Below are positions 54,885 through 64,000 of a stretch of 64,000 bases of DNA, in pieces (position 1 is the first letter of the stretch; every line of letters starts with the position of its first letter). A program made the translations under genes and the position numbers. The stretch comes from Salinispora vitiensis (GTDB lineage: Bacteria > Actinomycetota > Actinomycetes > Mycobacteriales > Micromonosporaceae): positions 6,536 through 70,535 of the forward strand of contig NZ_KB900388.1 in NCBI RefSeq assembly GCF_000378825.1. Reading direction: 5' to 3'. The notes under the pieces are model-generated. The model ran no database searches and was not told where the DNA came from. It saw only the letters and a program-made list of their open reading frames with translations.

Positions 54885-56649
54885 GCCCGCTGACGCACCA
54901 CAGCGGGTCCTGCCCTACCTGATCTCCGAGTTCCGGCCGCTGCGGTTTGTCCTCACCGCCAGCCTGCTCGCCACCGTCATCAGCGCCGGCGTCGAGCTCT
55001 GGCTCATCGCGTACGCCGGCCGCCTGGTTGACACGCTCGCCGGGGCCGACCCGACGACGCTGTGGCAGACCCACGGCGTGGAGCTTTGCCTGGTCGGAGC
55101 GCTGATCCTCTTCGCCCGCCCGCTCCTGCACCTGTTCAACGAGGGCCTGGACGACATCGCCTTCCGGCCCAACGCGCGCACCCGCGCGCTCTGGCGTGCA
55201 CATCGGCGGGTCTCCCGGCAGCCGGTCGGCTGGTTCCGCGAAGACCTCTCCGGTCGCATCGCCACCCGGGTGCGGGAAGGCTCGGCGGCCGCGGCCATGG
55301 CGACGTACAACGTCGTGCACACGCTCGCCTTCGTCTTCGTCTACATCCTCGGGTCGATCTGGTTGCTGGGCTCCGTCGACCCACGCCTCACCCTGCCGCT
55401 GGCGGTGTGGATCCTGCTCTACGCCGGGCTGATGGCGTACGTCGTGCCGCGCTACCGGGCCGCCGCCGAACACCATCAGGACGCGGACTCGGCGGTTACC
55501 GGTCTGCTGGTCGACTCGTACGCCAACGTCGACACGCTTGCGCTGCTCGATGTTCCGGCCGCGGCCGACCGGGCCGTCTTCGCCGCCGAGCGCGAGGCCC
55601 GGCTGCGGGTGGAACGGCTCGAAGTCACCATGAACGTCGGGATGATGTGCCTCAGCGGGATCCTGATGGTGGGGCTGATCGGGTACGGCATTCTGCTCTG
55701 GCAGGCCGGTGCCGCCCCCATCGGCCTGGTCGCCGCCACCCTGGCGCTGACCTTTCGGATGACCGCGATGGCGGAGTGGCTGCTCGACGGTGTCTCGGCG
55801 CTCTTCGGGCATCTCGGCACCCTGCGCCGCGCGCTGCGCACGATCGCCCAGCCACCAGCGGTCACCGATCGCCCCGACGCGGGCACCCTGGCCGTGCGGA
55901 GCGGTGCCATCCGGATCACCAACGTCAGTCACCACTACGGTACGGGCAGCGGTGGGCTGGACGGCCTCAGCCTCGAGATCGCCGCGGGCGAGAAAGTCGG
56001 CGTCGTCGGGCGTTCCGGCTCCGGAAAGTCCACACTCGTCAATCTGATTCTGCGGTTCTTCGACCCGGAGGTGGGCACCATCGAGATCGATGGTCAGGAC
56101 ATCGCCGCGGTGACCCAGCGGAGTCTGCGGCGGCAGATCGCCATGGTGACCCAGGAGGCCACGTTGCTGCACCGGTCCGTCCGGGACAACATCGGCCTGG
56201 CCACAGCCGGGGAGGAGAGCATCGTCGCGGCGGCGCGACAGGCGGCGGCACACGACTTCATCAGCACGCTGTCTGACCAGGATGGCCGTACCGGCTACCA
56301 CGCGCATGTCGGCGAACGGGGCGTCAAGCTCTCCGGCGGCCAGCGTCAGCGCATCGCCCTCGCTCGTGCCATCCACAAGGACGCGCCGATCCTCATCCTG
56401 GACGAGGCGACCAGCGCCCTCGACTCCGAGATCGAAGCGGTGATCCAGGAAACCATGGACAAGGTCATGGCTGGCCGTACGGTGATCGCCGTCGCACACC
56501 GACTCTCCACCATCGCCCGGATGGACCGGATCGTCGTACTCGACCAGGGGCGAGTCGTCGAGGACGGTACGCACGCCGAACTGCTCAGCCGCAACGGCCG
56601 CTACGCCGCCTTGTGGGCGAGACAGGCTGGTGGCTTCCTCGGGCGGTAG
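54838..56649 (+). CDS. ABC exporter (half-transporter, TMD-NBD fusion)
   Basis: A 603-residue ABC-B-type half-exporter. Start FRLFENAADPFGADEPADAP is the family's usual N-terminus, so GTG 54838 is chosen although its ribosome-binding site is weak. Six transmembrane helices up to about residue 335; nucleotide-binding domain with Walker A GRSGSGKSTLVN, signature LSGGQRQRIALAR, Walker B ILILDEATSALD and H-loop AVAHRLST. Works as a dimer. Substrate (lipid, peptide or drug) not deducible. Hairpin terminator follows. Confidence 0.92.
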   Translation: MFRLFENAADPFGADEPADAPQRVLPYLISEFRPLRFVLTASLLATVISAGVELWLIAYAGRLVDTLAGADPTTLWQTHGVELCLVGALILFARPLLHLFNEGLDDIAFRPNARTRALWRAHRRVSRQPVGWFREDLSGRIATRVREGSAAAAMATYNVVHTLAFVFVYILGSIWLLGSVDPRLTLPLAVWILLYAGLMAYVVPRYRAAAEHHQDADSAVTGLLVDSYANVDTLALLDVPAAADRAVFAAEREARLRVERLEVTMNVGMMCLSGILMVGLIGYGILLWQAGAAPIGLVAATLALTFRMTAMAEWLLDGVSALFGHLGTLRRALRTIAQPPAVTDRPDAGTLAVRSGAIRITNVSHHYGTGSGGLDGLSLEIAAGEKVGVVGRSGSGKSTLVNLILRFFDPEVGTIEIDGQDIAAVTQRSLRRQIAMVTQEATLLHRSVRDNIGLATAGEESIVAAARQAAAHDFISTLSDQDGRTGYHAHVGERGVKLSGGQRQRIALARAIHKDAPILILDEATSALDSEIEAVIQETMDKVMAGRTVIAVAHRLSTIARMDRIVVLDQGRVVEDGTHAELLSRNGRYAALWARQAGGFLGR

Positions 56650-56668
56650 CCGGGCGCGGGTGACTGGC

Positions 56669-56703
56669 GGCCCGCCCCGCCGTCCGGGAGGGTGGGGCGG
56701 GCC
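56669..56703. terminator. Hairpin terminator between the ABC exporter and the Pro-rich protein gene
   Basis: 10-bp perfect stem (56669-56678 with 56694-56703), 15-base loop, between convergent stops. GC-rich, no T-tract. Confidence 0.7.
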
Positions 56704-57774
56704 TCAGGAGCGTTGCTCGATCTCGGCTCGGATGTCGGCGAAGTTGGAGCGGGCTGTGCTGGCCGACGCGGAGAACATCACGATCATGCCGACGCTGCCC
56801 TTGTCGGCCCAGGCGCAGACTCCGAGCGGGATGTCCGAGGCTTTCCCGTCCCCACATTTCGCAACACCGCCGAGCGGGTCGGTGGAGACTGTGGACATCT
56901 TGCGGACGTTCAGGTCCGAGGCGAGCTGCTCGACGGTGGCGTCCAGCTCCTGTTGCGGGTTGAGGACGAAACCGGAGGCACCAGCGATCATGATGATGTC
57001 CTCATCCTCGAAGCTGCCGTAGAAGGCCCCGACCGTGCTGTTCCCGCTGCTGACCTTGGCCTCCAGCTCCTTCACCAGCTCGTCGGCGAGCGCCTTCAGC
57101 TCCGAGTCGGTGCTCCTGGCCCGACCGTCGAGTGTCTTCGGTGCGACGAGGCGGATCTGTGGTTCAGGACTGGGCTCGGGGCTGGGCTCGGTCGACGGGG
57201 TTGGTTCCGTGCTGTCGGCGGCTTGCGGCGTTTCCGCCGAGGGCGGGGCGGCGGCCGGGGGCGGCGCCGAGCTGTCTCCGCCGGAACGGGTGAGGTAGGC
57301 GAGGCCACCCAGCGCGAGCACGAGCAGGCCGGCCAGGCCGAGCGAGAGCAGCAGGGTGGACCGTGCTGGCCGGTGGGACGCCGGGGCCGCGGAATCGGAT
57401 GGGGTGGCGGAATCGGATGGGGTGGCGGTGCCACCCGTCTCCGCTGGTCGCCGATCCTGGTCCGCTAGGTCGGGCTCGTCCGGAGGGATCGGCGGGATAG
57501 TGCGGTGCGCCTGGGTCGGCGCATCCATTGTGGCTGCCCAGCTGGGCGGGGTCGGCGTGGCGGGAGGGGCCGGTGTGGATGCCGGGGCCGCCCAGGGGAG
57601 CGGCGGGGGCGGGGTGGGGTCCAGCGGGGGTGGGGGCCGCCAGCCGTCCGGTCGCGGTTCGGGGGGCTCCGGACGCGCGTGCCGGGCTGCCCGCGGCCGC
57701 GAGGCCGGCGGCGGATAGCTGGGCTGGGCACCGTGCTCCGGCGGGCCGGACCAGGGATCGACCGGTGAGGACAT
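56704..57774 (-). CDS. Pro-rich single-pass membrane protein
   Basis: A 356-residue protein. The first 130 residues are Pro/Ala-rich and likely cytosolic and disordered (a Ser/Ala repeat TPSDSATPSDSA lies near residue 120); one transmembrane helix (LLLSLGLAGLLVLALGGLAYL, about 142-162) is followed by a second Pro/Ser linker and an extracytoplasmic C-terminal domain with two Cys (AKCGDG, GVCAWAD) that could form a disulphide. Type II membrane topology. ATG 57774. Common in actinobacteria, function unknown. Confidence 0.82.
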   Translation of the reverse strand: MSSPVDPWSGPPEHGAQPSYPPPASRPRAARHARPEPPEPRPDGWRPPPPLDPTPPPPLPWAAPASTPAPPATPTPPSWAATMDAPTQAHRTIPPIPPDEPDLADQDRRPAETGGTATPSDSATPSDSAAPASHRPARSTLLLSLGLAGLLVLALGGLAYLTRSGGDSSAPPPAAAPPSAETPQAADSTEPTPSTEPSPEPSPEPQIRLVAPKTLDGRARSTDSELKALADELVKELEAKVSSGNSTVGAFYGSFEDEDIIMIAGASGFVLNPQQELDATVEQLASDLNVRKMSTVSTDPLGGVAKCGDGKASDIPLGVCAWADKGSVGMIVMFSASASTARSNFADIRAEIEQRS

Positions 57775-57862
57775 GACAACGCCTCCAGGCGAGGGTGCTG
57801 GCGGCTGATGCTAGCCGGTCGGGGACCCGGTCCACGGGACCGACCCCCGCCGGCCAGAAACG

Positions 57863-57898
57863 AATCGTGGTGGCCACCCGAGGGCGGCCACCACGATT
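57863..57898. terminator. Hairpin terminator after fadB
   Basis: 13-bp perfect stem (57863-57875 with 57886-57898) and 10-base loop, 17 bp after the fadB stop. Confidence 0.8.
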
Positions 57899-57914
57899 GC
57901 GGGGAAGGGGCAGG

Positions 57915-59981
57915 TCAGGCCGGGAGGCTGGCGACACCGGCCGGCAGGAAGCGCTTGCCGGTGACCCGTTCGGTGGTGCCGGTGCGGTCCAGGTACGGCG
58001 TGACGCCGCCCAGGTGGAACGGCCAGCCGGCGCCCAGGATCAGGCACAGGTCGATGTCCTGCGCCTCGGCGACCACGCCCTCGTCGAGCATCAGCTGGAT
58101 CTCCTGCGCCAGCGCGTCGAGTGCGTTCTGCCGGACCTGCTCGGCGGTGAGCGGCTGGTCGCCGACCACCAGCAGGTTGGCCACCTCGGCGTTGATCTCG
58201 TCGTCGATGACGATCGGCTTGCCGGCCTCGGCGATCCGCTTGAGGTTCTCGCTGACATCGAAGCGGTCCGGGAAGGCCGCGTGCAGGATGCCACCGACGT
58301 GGTGCGCCACCGCCGGCCCGACCAGCTGCAGCAGCGCCAGTGGGCGCATCGGCAGGCCCAGCGGATCGAGCGCGTTGTTCGCCACCTCCAGCGGGGTGCC
58401 GGCGTCCACCGCGGCGAACACCGTGCCCAGGAAGCGGGTCAGCAGCCGGTTAACCACGAAGGCGGGGGCGTCCTTCACCAGCACGCTCGACTTCTTCAGC
58501 TGCTTGCCGACCGCGAACGCGGTGGCCAGGGTGGCGTCGTCGGTCCGCTCACCGCGGACGATCTCCAGTAGCGGGAGCACGGCGACCGGGTTGAAGAAGT
58601 GGAAGCCGACCACCCGCTCCGGGTGCTCGAGGTCCGCGGCCATCGCCGTCACCGACAGCGACGACGTGTTGGTGGCCAGCACCGCCTCGGGCTTGACGAT
58701 CTTCTCCAGCTCGGCCCAGACCTGCTTCTTGACGTTGAGGTCCTCGAAGACGGCCTCGATGACGAAGTCCGCGTCGGCGAAGACGGACTTGTCGACCGAT
58801 CCGCTCACCAGGCCGTACAGCTTGGCGGCGGTGCCCTTGTCCATCCGGCCCTTGCTGACCGACTTCTCGATCTGCTCGTGCACGTAAGCCACGCCCTTGT
58901 CGACCCGGGCCTGGTCCAGGTCGGTCAGGACGACCGGCACCTGGAGACGGCGGGCGAACAGGAGCGCGAGCTGGCTGGCCATCAGGCCGGCGCCGACGAT
59001 GCCAACCTTGGTCACCGGCCGGGCCAGGTCCCGGTCGGGCGCCCCGGCCGGACGCTTGGCCCGCCGCTGCACCAGGTCGAACGCGTAGAGGCCGCTGCGC
59101 AGCTCCGGCGAGAAGACCAGGTCGGCCAGGGCCTCGTCCTCGGCGGCGGTGCCGGCGGCGAAGTCCGCCTCCTTGGCTAGGCCGAGCAGTTCGAGGGCCC
59201 GGTTGGCGGAGGGGACGGCGCCGTGCAGGCGGGCATCCAGGGTCTGCTTGGCGAAGAAGAGGACGCCGTCCCACATCTCCCGGTCGACCTCGGGCCGGGT
59301 CACGGTGTGCTCGCCGCGGACCACACCGGCGGCCCACTCCAGGGACCGCTCGAGGAAGTCCGCCGGCTCCAGCAGGATGTCCGCGAGGCCCATCTCCGCC
59401 GCCTGCTTCGGCTTGAGCATCTTGTTCTGCATCAACGGGTTCTGGATGATCACCTGGGTCGCCGCCGGGATGCCGACCAGGTTCGGCAGCAGCTGGGTGC
59501 CGCCCCAGCCCGGGATGATACCGAGCGAGACCTCGGGCAGGGCGAGGGCCGTCGCGCCCGCGGACAGCGTCCGGTAGTGGCAGTGCAGGGCCAGCTCCAG
59601 GCCGCCGCCCATGGCCGCGCCGTTGACGAAGGCGAACGTCGGAACGTCGCTGTCCTTGAGCCGGGCGAAGACCCGGTGGCCGAGCTGCCCGATCTCCAGC
59701 GCCTGCGCCCGGTCGGTGAGCAGCGGCAGGCCGGTGAGGTCCGCTCCGACGCAGAAGATGTAGGGCTTACCGGTCACCGCGACGAACGCCGGCTTCGCCG
59801 CGTGGGCCGCCGTGATCGCCTCGTCCAGGCTGGTCAGGCCACCGGGCCCGAGGGTGTTCGGCTTCTTGTGGTCGAAGCCGTTGTCCAGCGTGATCAGGGC
59901 GGCGGGGCGGTCCAGGCCCGGTACGTCCACCAGGCGCAGCAAGGCCTTGGTGACGACCTCGTTCGGTGCCGCGATGCTCAC
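57915..59981 (-). CDS. fadB: Fatty-acid oxidation multifunctional enzyme (enoyl-CoA hydratase / 3-hydroxyacyl-CoA dehydrogenase)
   Basis: A 688-residue fusion that hydrates trans-2-enoyl-CoA and oxidises 3-hydroxyacyl-CoA in beta-oxidation. Crotonase half (about 1-290): GADLTGLPLL and NGAAMGGGLELALH, with Glu residues near LPEVSLGIIPGWGG. Dehydrogenase half: VGIVGAGLMASQLALLFA (NAD-binding GxGxxxxxxA), VIEAVFEDLNVKKQVWAEL, NTSSLSVTAMA and GFHFFNPVAVLPLLE (catalytic His). GTG 59981 follows GGAGGAGG. In an operon behind fadA (gap 55 bp), so it works with the thiolase as the trifunctional system. Confidence 0.94.
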   Translation of the reverse strand: MSIAAPNEVVTKALLRLVDVPGLDRPAALITLDNGFDHKKPNTLGPGGLTSLDEAITAAHAAKPAFVAVTGKPYIFCVGADLTGLPLLTDRAQALEIGQLGHRVFARLKDSDVPTFAFVNGAAMGGGLELALHCHYRTLSAGATALALPEVSLGIIPGWGGTQLLPNLVGIPAATQVIIQNPLMQNKMLKPKQAAEMGLADILLEPADFLERSLEWAAGVVRGEHTVTRPEVDREMWDGVLFFAKQTLDARLHGAVPSANRALELLGLAKEADFAAGTAAEDEALADLVFSPELRSGLYAFDLVQRRAKRPAGAPDRDLARPVTKVGIVGAGLMASQLALLFARRLQVPVVLTDLDQARVDKGVAYVHEQIEKSVSKGRMDKGTAAKLYGLVSGSVDKSVFADADFVIEAVFEDLNVKKQVWAELEKIVKPEAVLATNTSSLSVTAMAADLEHPERVVGFHFFNPVAVLPLLEIVRGERTDDATLATAFAVGKQLKKSSVLVKDAPAFVVNRLLTRFLGTVFAAVDAGTPLEVANNALDPLGLPMRPLALLQLVGPAVAHHVGGILHAAFPDRFDVSENLKRIAEAGKPIVIDDEINAEVANLLVVGDQPLTAEQVRQNALDALAQEIQLMLDEGVVAEAQDIDLCLILGAGWPFHLGGVTPYLDRTGTTERVTGKRFLPAGVASLPA

Positions 59982-60036
59982 TGTGCCTCCTCCGTTCGGG
60001 ACTGCGGGACGCACTGGCTCGACCCGTTGCTCGCGC

Positions 60037-61233
60037 TCACTTGGCTCCACCCTCCCAGTGCGGGTTCTCCCAGATCACGGTGCCGCCCATGCCGATGCCG
60101 ATGCACATGGCGGTGAGGCCGTAGCGGACCTCCGGGTGCTCGGCGAAGTGCCGGGCGAGCTGGGTCATCAGCCGGACGCCGGAGGAGGCAAGCGGGTGGC
60201 CGATGGCGATCGCGCCGCCCCACGGGTTGACCCGCGGGTCGTCGTCGGCGATGCCGAAGTGGTCGAGGAAGGCGAGTACCTGGACCGCGAAGGCCTCGTT
60301 CAGCTCGAACAGGCCGATGTCGTCGATGGTCAGGCCGGCGATGCGCAGCGCCTTCTCGGTCGACGGGATCGGGCCGATCCCCATCACCTCGGGCTCGACG
60401 CCGACGAAGCCGTAGGAGACCAGCCGCATCGCGACCGGCAGACCCAGCTCCCGTGCGGTCTCCTCGGCGACGAGCAGGCTCGCCGTGGCGCCGTCGTTCA
60501 GCCCCGCCGCGTTGCCGGCGGTGACCTTGCCGTGCGGGCGGAACGGCGTCTTGAGGGTGGCGAGCTTCTCCATCGAGGTGTCCCGCGGCGCCTCGTCCAC
60601 GGTGGCCAGACCCCAGCCGGCCTCCGGGTCCCGGACCGCCACCGGCACCAGGTCGTCCTGGAGTTTGCCGTTGGCGTACGCCTTGGCGGTCTTCTGCTGG
60701 GAGGCGAGCGCGAACGCGTCGGTGCGCTCCTTGGTGATGTGCGGTACCCGGTCGTGCAGGTTCTCCGCGGTGGCTCCCATGACCAGGGCGGACTGGTCAA
60801 CCAGTCGCTCCGCGACGATCCGCGGGTTGGGGTCGACCCCCTCGCCCATCGGGTGGCGGCCCATGTGCTCGACCCCACCGGCGATGGCGACGTCGTACGC
60901 GCCCATGGCGATGCCGCCGGCTACCGTGGTCACCGCGGTCATCGCGCCCGCGCACATCCGGTCGATGGCGAAGCCGGGCACGGTCTTGGGGAGGCCGGCC
61001 AGGAGCGCGGCGGTCCGGCCGATTGTCAGGCCCTGGTCGCCGATCTGGGTGGTGGCGGCGACGGCGACCTCCTCGACCCGCTCCGGCGGCAGCTGCGGGT
61101 TACGGCGCAGCAGTTCGCGGATGCAGCGGATCACCAGGTCGTCGGCGCGGGTGTTGGCGTACATGCCCCCCGCTTTGCCGAACGGGGTGCGGACGCCGTC
61201 AACGAAGACGACATCCCGAACTTCACGGGGCAC
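60037..61233 (-). CDS. fadA: Acetyl-CoA C-acyltransferase (thiolase)
   Basis: A 398-residue thiolase, last step of beta-oxidation. Active-site Cys in IDRMCAGAMTAV near residue 93, His in AIGHPLASSG, second Cys in TAMCIGIGMGGTVI near residue 385. GTG 61233 follows AGGAGG. Upstream gene of the fadA-fadB operon. Could also act in polyketide-precursor supply; chain-length preference not readable. Confidence 0.94.
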   Translation of the reverse strand: MPREVRDVVFVDGVRTPFGKAGGMYANTRADDLVIRCIRELLRRNPQLPPERVEEVAVAATTQIGDQGLTIGRTAALLAGLPKTVPGFAIDRMCAGAMTAVTTVAGGIAMGAYDVAIAGGVEHMGRHPMGEGVDPNPRIVAERLVDQSALVMGATAENLHDRVPHITKERTDAFALASQQKTAKAYANGKLQDDLVPVAVRDPEAGWGLATVDEAPRDTSMEKLATLKTPFRPHGKVTAGNAAGLNDGATASLLVAEETARELGLPVAMRLVSYGFVGVEPEVMGIGPIPSTEKALRIAGLTIDDIGLFELNEAFAVQVLAFLDHFGIADDDPRVNPWGGAIAIGHPLASSGVRLMTQLARHFAEHPEVRYGLTAMCIGIGMGGTVIWENPHWEGGAK

Positions 61234-61337
61234 TTGAGCCTCCTAGCCGGATAGCCGGACTGGCGTTTTCTCGGATGCTACTTGTCAGTAACCAACTGGA
61301 GTACCACCCCCTGTGTGGCCCACCCCACATCGATGAC

Positions 61338-62693
61338 TCAGGTTTCGGTCGGCGGTGGGCCGACCAGGGCCCGGGTCAGGTCCGGCTGCAGCAGCGCGAT
61401 CTGCCACTCGCGCGCACCCAGGCCCCGCAGGGTCTCCGCCACGGTGCCCTCGGTGATCTCCTCGGGCGGAACCCAGGCGAGGCGGCGGATCGAGTCCGGG
61501 GCGATCAGGTTCTCCGGTGGCAGGGTGTGCGCGCCGGCGGTCCCGACCACCACCTCCCGGCACCGGGTCAGCCGGGCCGCCGCGACCGGGTCCCGCTCGG
61601 CCCACCGGTGCGGCGGCGGCGGGCCCTCGACCGTCGGCGCGACCGGCAGCGACTCCGCTGGCAGCTCCCGGGCATCGTCCAACGCCGCCAACCAGGTACG
61701 AGCCAGCCGGCGCACCGAGCGACCGCCGAAGCCCGGCAGGGTCAGTAGCGTCTTCTCGTCCCGCGGATCCAGCTCGGCGGCGGCGACGATCGCCGAGTCC
61801 GGCAGCACCCGTCCCGGCGCCGCGTCGCGCCGCGCCGCGATCTGGTCCCGGGCATACCACAGGGACCGCACCCGGGCCTGCGCCCGCGCCCCGCGGACCC
61901 GATGGATGCCCGAGGTGCGGCGCCAGGGGTCGGCGCGGACCCGGGGCGGGCGGGCACCATTGCGGACCAGCGCGGCGAACTCCTCGGCCGCCCACTCGGC
62001 CTTGCCCTGCCGGGTCAACTCGGCGTCGAGCGCGTCCCGGAGCTCGACCAGTAGCTCCACGTCCAGGGCGGCGTAGGTCAGCCAGGACTCCGGCAGCGGC
62101 CGGCTCGACCAGTCCGCCGCCGAGTGGTGCTTCTCCAGGCTGAACCCGAGCAGGTTCTCGGTCAGCGCGGCGAGCCCGACCCGCTCGAAGCCGGCGAGTC
62201 GGGCGGCCAGTTCGGTGTCGAAGAGCCGTCGTGGCCGCAGACCCAACTCGGCCAGGCAGGGCAGATCCTGACTGGCCGCGTGGAGTACCCACTCGGCCTC
62301 GCCGATGGCCTCGTCCAGACTGGTCAGCTCCGGCAGTGGCAGCGGGTCGATCAGGGCGGTGCCGGCGCCGGCGCGGCGCAGCTGCACCAGGTACGCCCGC
62401 TGGCTGTACCGGTAACCGGAGGCGCGTTCGGCGTCCAGCGCCACCGGGCCGGTGCCCTGGGCGAAGCGGGCCACGACCTCGGCCAACTCCGCCGGGGTGG
62501 TCACCGGCTGAGGGGTGCCCTCGCCGGGCGCGGTCAGCGGGGTGGGGCCGCCCTCGGCGTCGCGCCGGGTGGTAGCTGGGCCACCAGCGGTCGGGTCAAC
62601 GTCCGTGTCTCCCGGCCGGGTCAACGGCGGGTGCGGTGTGTCTCCCGTGCGGTTTGCGGCGGCCCGACGGGGTAGGGGTGGTTCGTCGGTCAC
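61338..62693 (-). CDS. rnd: Ribonuclease D (DEDDy exonuclease with HRDC)
   Basis: A 451-residue 3'-5' exoribonuclease for tRNA and other RNA 3' ends. Exo I: VALDAERASGYRYSQRAYLV (Asp-x-Glu), Exo II: LHAASQDLPCLAELGL, Exo III: TYAALDVELLVELRDAL (Tyr and Asp). HRDC domain from about residue 265 (ARAQARVRSLWYARDQIAAR, DPRDEKTLLTLPGFGGRSVR). The first 65 residues are a Pro/Thr-rich extension with no homology. GTG 62693. Stand-alone gene. Confidence 0.93.
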   Translation of the reverse strand: MTDEPPLPRRAAANRTGDTPHPPLTRPGDTDVDPTAGGPATTRRDAEGGPTPLTAPGEGTPQPVTTPAELAEVVARFAQGTGPVALDAERASGYRYSQRAYLVQLRRAGAGTALIDPLPLPELTSLDEAIGEAEWVLHAASQDLPCLAELGLRPRRLFDTELAARLAGFERVGLAALTENLLGFSLEKHHSAADWSSRPLPESWLTYAALDVELLVELRDALDAELTRQGKAEWAAEEFAALVRNGARPPRVRADPWRRTSGIHRVRGARAQARVRSLWYARDQIAARRDAAPGRVLPDSAIVAAAELDPRDEKTLLTLPGFGGRSVRRLARTWLAALDDARELPAESLPVAPTVEGPPPPHRWAERDPVAAARLTRCREVVVGTAGAHTLPPENLIAPDSIRRLAWVPPEEITEGTVAETLRGLGAREWQIALLQPDLTRALVGPPPTET

Positions 62694-62910
62694 CCGACAA
62701 CCCTATTGCGCTACCCGATCGGGCGGGGACAGCCGGTCCAGTGCGTGTCGGGAGTCAGCCGTTTCGGTTGAGTAATCCGAGCAGACAAAGGATGTGCGTG
62801 CCGGATACGGTCGTAGACCACAACATTCGTAGCGGTCGAACAGTTAGCGGTCAAGGCCGGCGGTTGCCACCGGGCGGCAACGGTATCGGCGCGGGGAGGG
62901 CACGGCAATC

Positions 62911-64000
62911 ATGAATATGGGTGAGGGATTATCCGAGGTGGGAGGCGAGTCCACGCCTGGAACCACCTGGTCCCCGCCGCTCCAGCCCGGCCGGTCCAGC
63001 GCGGCATTCGGGGCCCCGGTTCCTCCGGCGGCCCCGGTTCCTCCGGCGGTCCCGGTTGCCGCGGTTCCTCCGGCGGCCCCGGTTCCTGCCGCGGCTCCTC
63101 CGGTTCCGCCTCCGGCGGTCTCACCGTACGGCGGCTCGGTCGCGTCTGGTCCCACCCAACCGTCGGCTTTCGGGCCGGGCGTTCCACCACCGTTCGTGCC
63201 CCCTCCTGGCGGTCCAACCGGGCGCTGGCCCAGTGCCCAGCCGGCTCCCGCCCCGGCGTCTCGGCGGCTTGCCCTGTTCGGACGGGTGGCCGTGCTGCTG
63301 GTCGTCGCGGCGTTGCTCGCAGTGACCGGTGTTCAGGCGTACCAGATCCATCAGCTCACCGGCCAACTCGCCGACACCGATCGGCGGCTGGGCGCCGGGC
63401 AGCAGGAGAGCCAGGCCCGGCTCGACGAGTTGGAGGCGCGGGCGCGGGAGCTGGAGTCGGCGATCGGTGCTGCGTTCGACCCGGAGGGGATCGCCGCTGC
63501 CGTGTTGCCCAGCGTGTTTCGGATCCGCGCCGGGCAGTACACCGGCAGCGCGTTCGCCGTCGGTGAACCGGCCGCCGATGGCGGCACCAATCTCTTCACC
63601 AACTTCCACGTGGTCGAAGAGGTCTGGGAGGACGGGGACCGGCAGGTCTTCCTGGAGCGCACCGACCAGCGCTTCCCGGCCACCATCGTCGAGGTTGACG
63701 AGGCCAACGACCTGGCCCAGCTTCGGACGACCAGCACCTTTACCGGGCTGGTCGCCGCCCCGACCGCGGTCAAGTCCGGTCAGCCGATCGTCGTTGTGGG
63801 CGCACCCCTCGGCCTCGAGGACAGCGTCACCACCGGTGTGGTGAGCGCGTTTCGTGAGGCCAAGGGGGGTGATCCGCCGTTTATTCAGTTCGATGCGCCG
63901 ATTAACCCGGGTAACTCGGGCGGCCCCGTCATCAACGACGAACAGCAGGTGGTCGGGATCGCCACCGCCAAGGCGTGGGATGCCGAGGGGATCAGCCTCG
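62911..64000 (+). CDS. Trypsin-like serine protease (S1C/HtrA-type), 3' end outside window
   Basis: Membrane-anchored serine protease, cut at the right edge after 363 codons. The Pro/Ala-rich N-terminus (about 30-125, repeated APVPP units) is cytosolic; one transmembrane helix (LFGRVAVLLVVAALLAVTGV) near 125-145 is followed by a coiled coil (LTGQLADTDRRLGAG) and the protease domain: His233 in TNFHVVEE, Asp267 in DEANDLAQL, Ser336 in GNSGGPVIN. No PDZ domain is reached in the visible part. ATG 62911 or 62917. The 217-bp gap before it holds no gene but a GTTGCC/GGCAAC pair near 62866. Envelope quality control likely. Confidence 0.9.
   Translation, partial: MNMGEGLSEVGGESTPGTTWSPPLQPGRSSAAFGAPVPPAAPVPPAVPVAAVPPAAPVPAAAPPVPPPAVSPYGGSVASGPTQPSAFGPGVPPPFVPPPGGPTGRWPSAQPAPAPASRRLALFGRVAVLLVVAALLAVTGVQAYQIHQLTGQLADTDRRLGAGQQESQARLDELEARARELESAIGAAFDPEGIAAAVLPSVFRIRAGQYTGSAFAVGEPAADGGTNLFTNFHVVEEVWEDGDRQVFLERTDQRFPATIVEVDEANDLAQLRTTSTFTGLVAAPTAVKSGQPIVVVGAPLGLEDSVTTGVVSAFREAKGGDPPFIQFDAPINPGNSGGPVINDEQQVVGIATAKAWDAEGISL

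Overview
The window is high-GC actinobacterial chromosome, most likely from Micromonosporaceae (Micromonospora/Salinispora type). The reasons are GC-rich codon use, frequent GTG starts, several probable leaderless promoters (TAnnnT 6-9 nt before the start codon), the vegetative sigma factor with a Lys/Ala-rich N-terminus, many small actinobacteria-only DUF families (DUF3039, 3093, 3099, 3159, 3710, 4193, 7455) and two XRE-DUF5753/DUF397 modules. No rRNA, tRNA, CRISPR array or transposase was seen. A protease gene is cut by each edge.

Layout. 1-9.8 kb: a secreted subtilase (cut at the left edge), dtd coupled to a methyltransferase, the first XRE-DUF5753/DUF397 module with a divergent small-protein operon, DUF3099, and psuG-psuK for pseudouridine breakdown. 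9.9-20.8 kb: a conserved housekeeping block with DUF3039, an SF2 helicase, sigA, suhB, a LytR_C protein, DUF4193, dut, DUF3710, an OB-fold protein and DUF3159. 20.7-27.8 kb: two TrkA-type RCK proteins divergent from a KimA-like potassium permease, which overlaps a TrmA/RlmCD-type RNA methyltransferase gene, then dxs (isoprenoid precursors).

27.9-43.9 kb is more accessory: a lipoprotein; two paralogous polytopic membrane proteins converging on a lower-GC orphan gene; an OmpR-type two-component pair; a rifampicin monooxygenase (rox) gene preceded by a near-perfect rifamycin-associated element; two VOC proteins; a 51-residue membrane ORF; a NarL-type two-component pair; an alpha/beta hydrolase coupled to an acyltransferase-3 protein; and a methyltransferase. 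44-49.6 kb is an efflux/redox cluster (two DHA2 MFS pumps, TetR, FAD-linked oxidase). 49.8-54.2 kb holds the second XRE/DUF397 module with two DUF397 genes, divergent from an operon of a DivIVA-like protein, an 86-residue protein and a 676-residue protein with two DnaJ-like Cys clusters. 54.2-64 kb: GNAT, an ABC exporter behind a possible leader ORF, a Pro-rich membrane protein, fadB-fadA (beta-oxidation), ribonuclease D and a trypsin-like protease cut by the right edge.

The most interesting points are the RAE-rox regulatory region with its nested repeats, the KimA/RCK potassium locus, the DivIVA plus DnaJ-type Cys-cluster operon beside a DUF397 module, the twin perfect palindromes before DUF4193, and the orphan gene between inverted membrane-protein paralogues. 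All family calls come from motif recognition without database searches.
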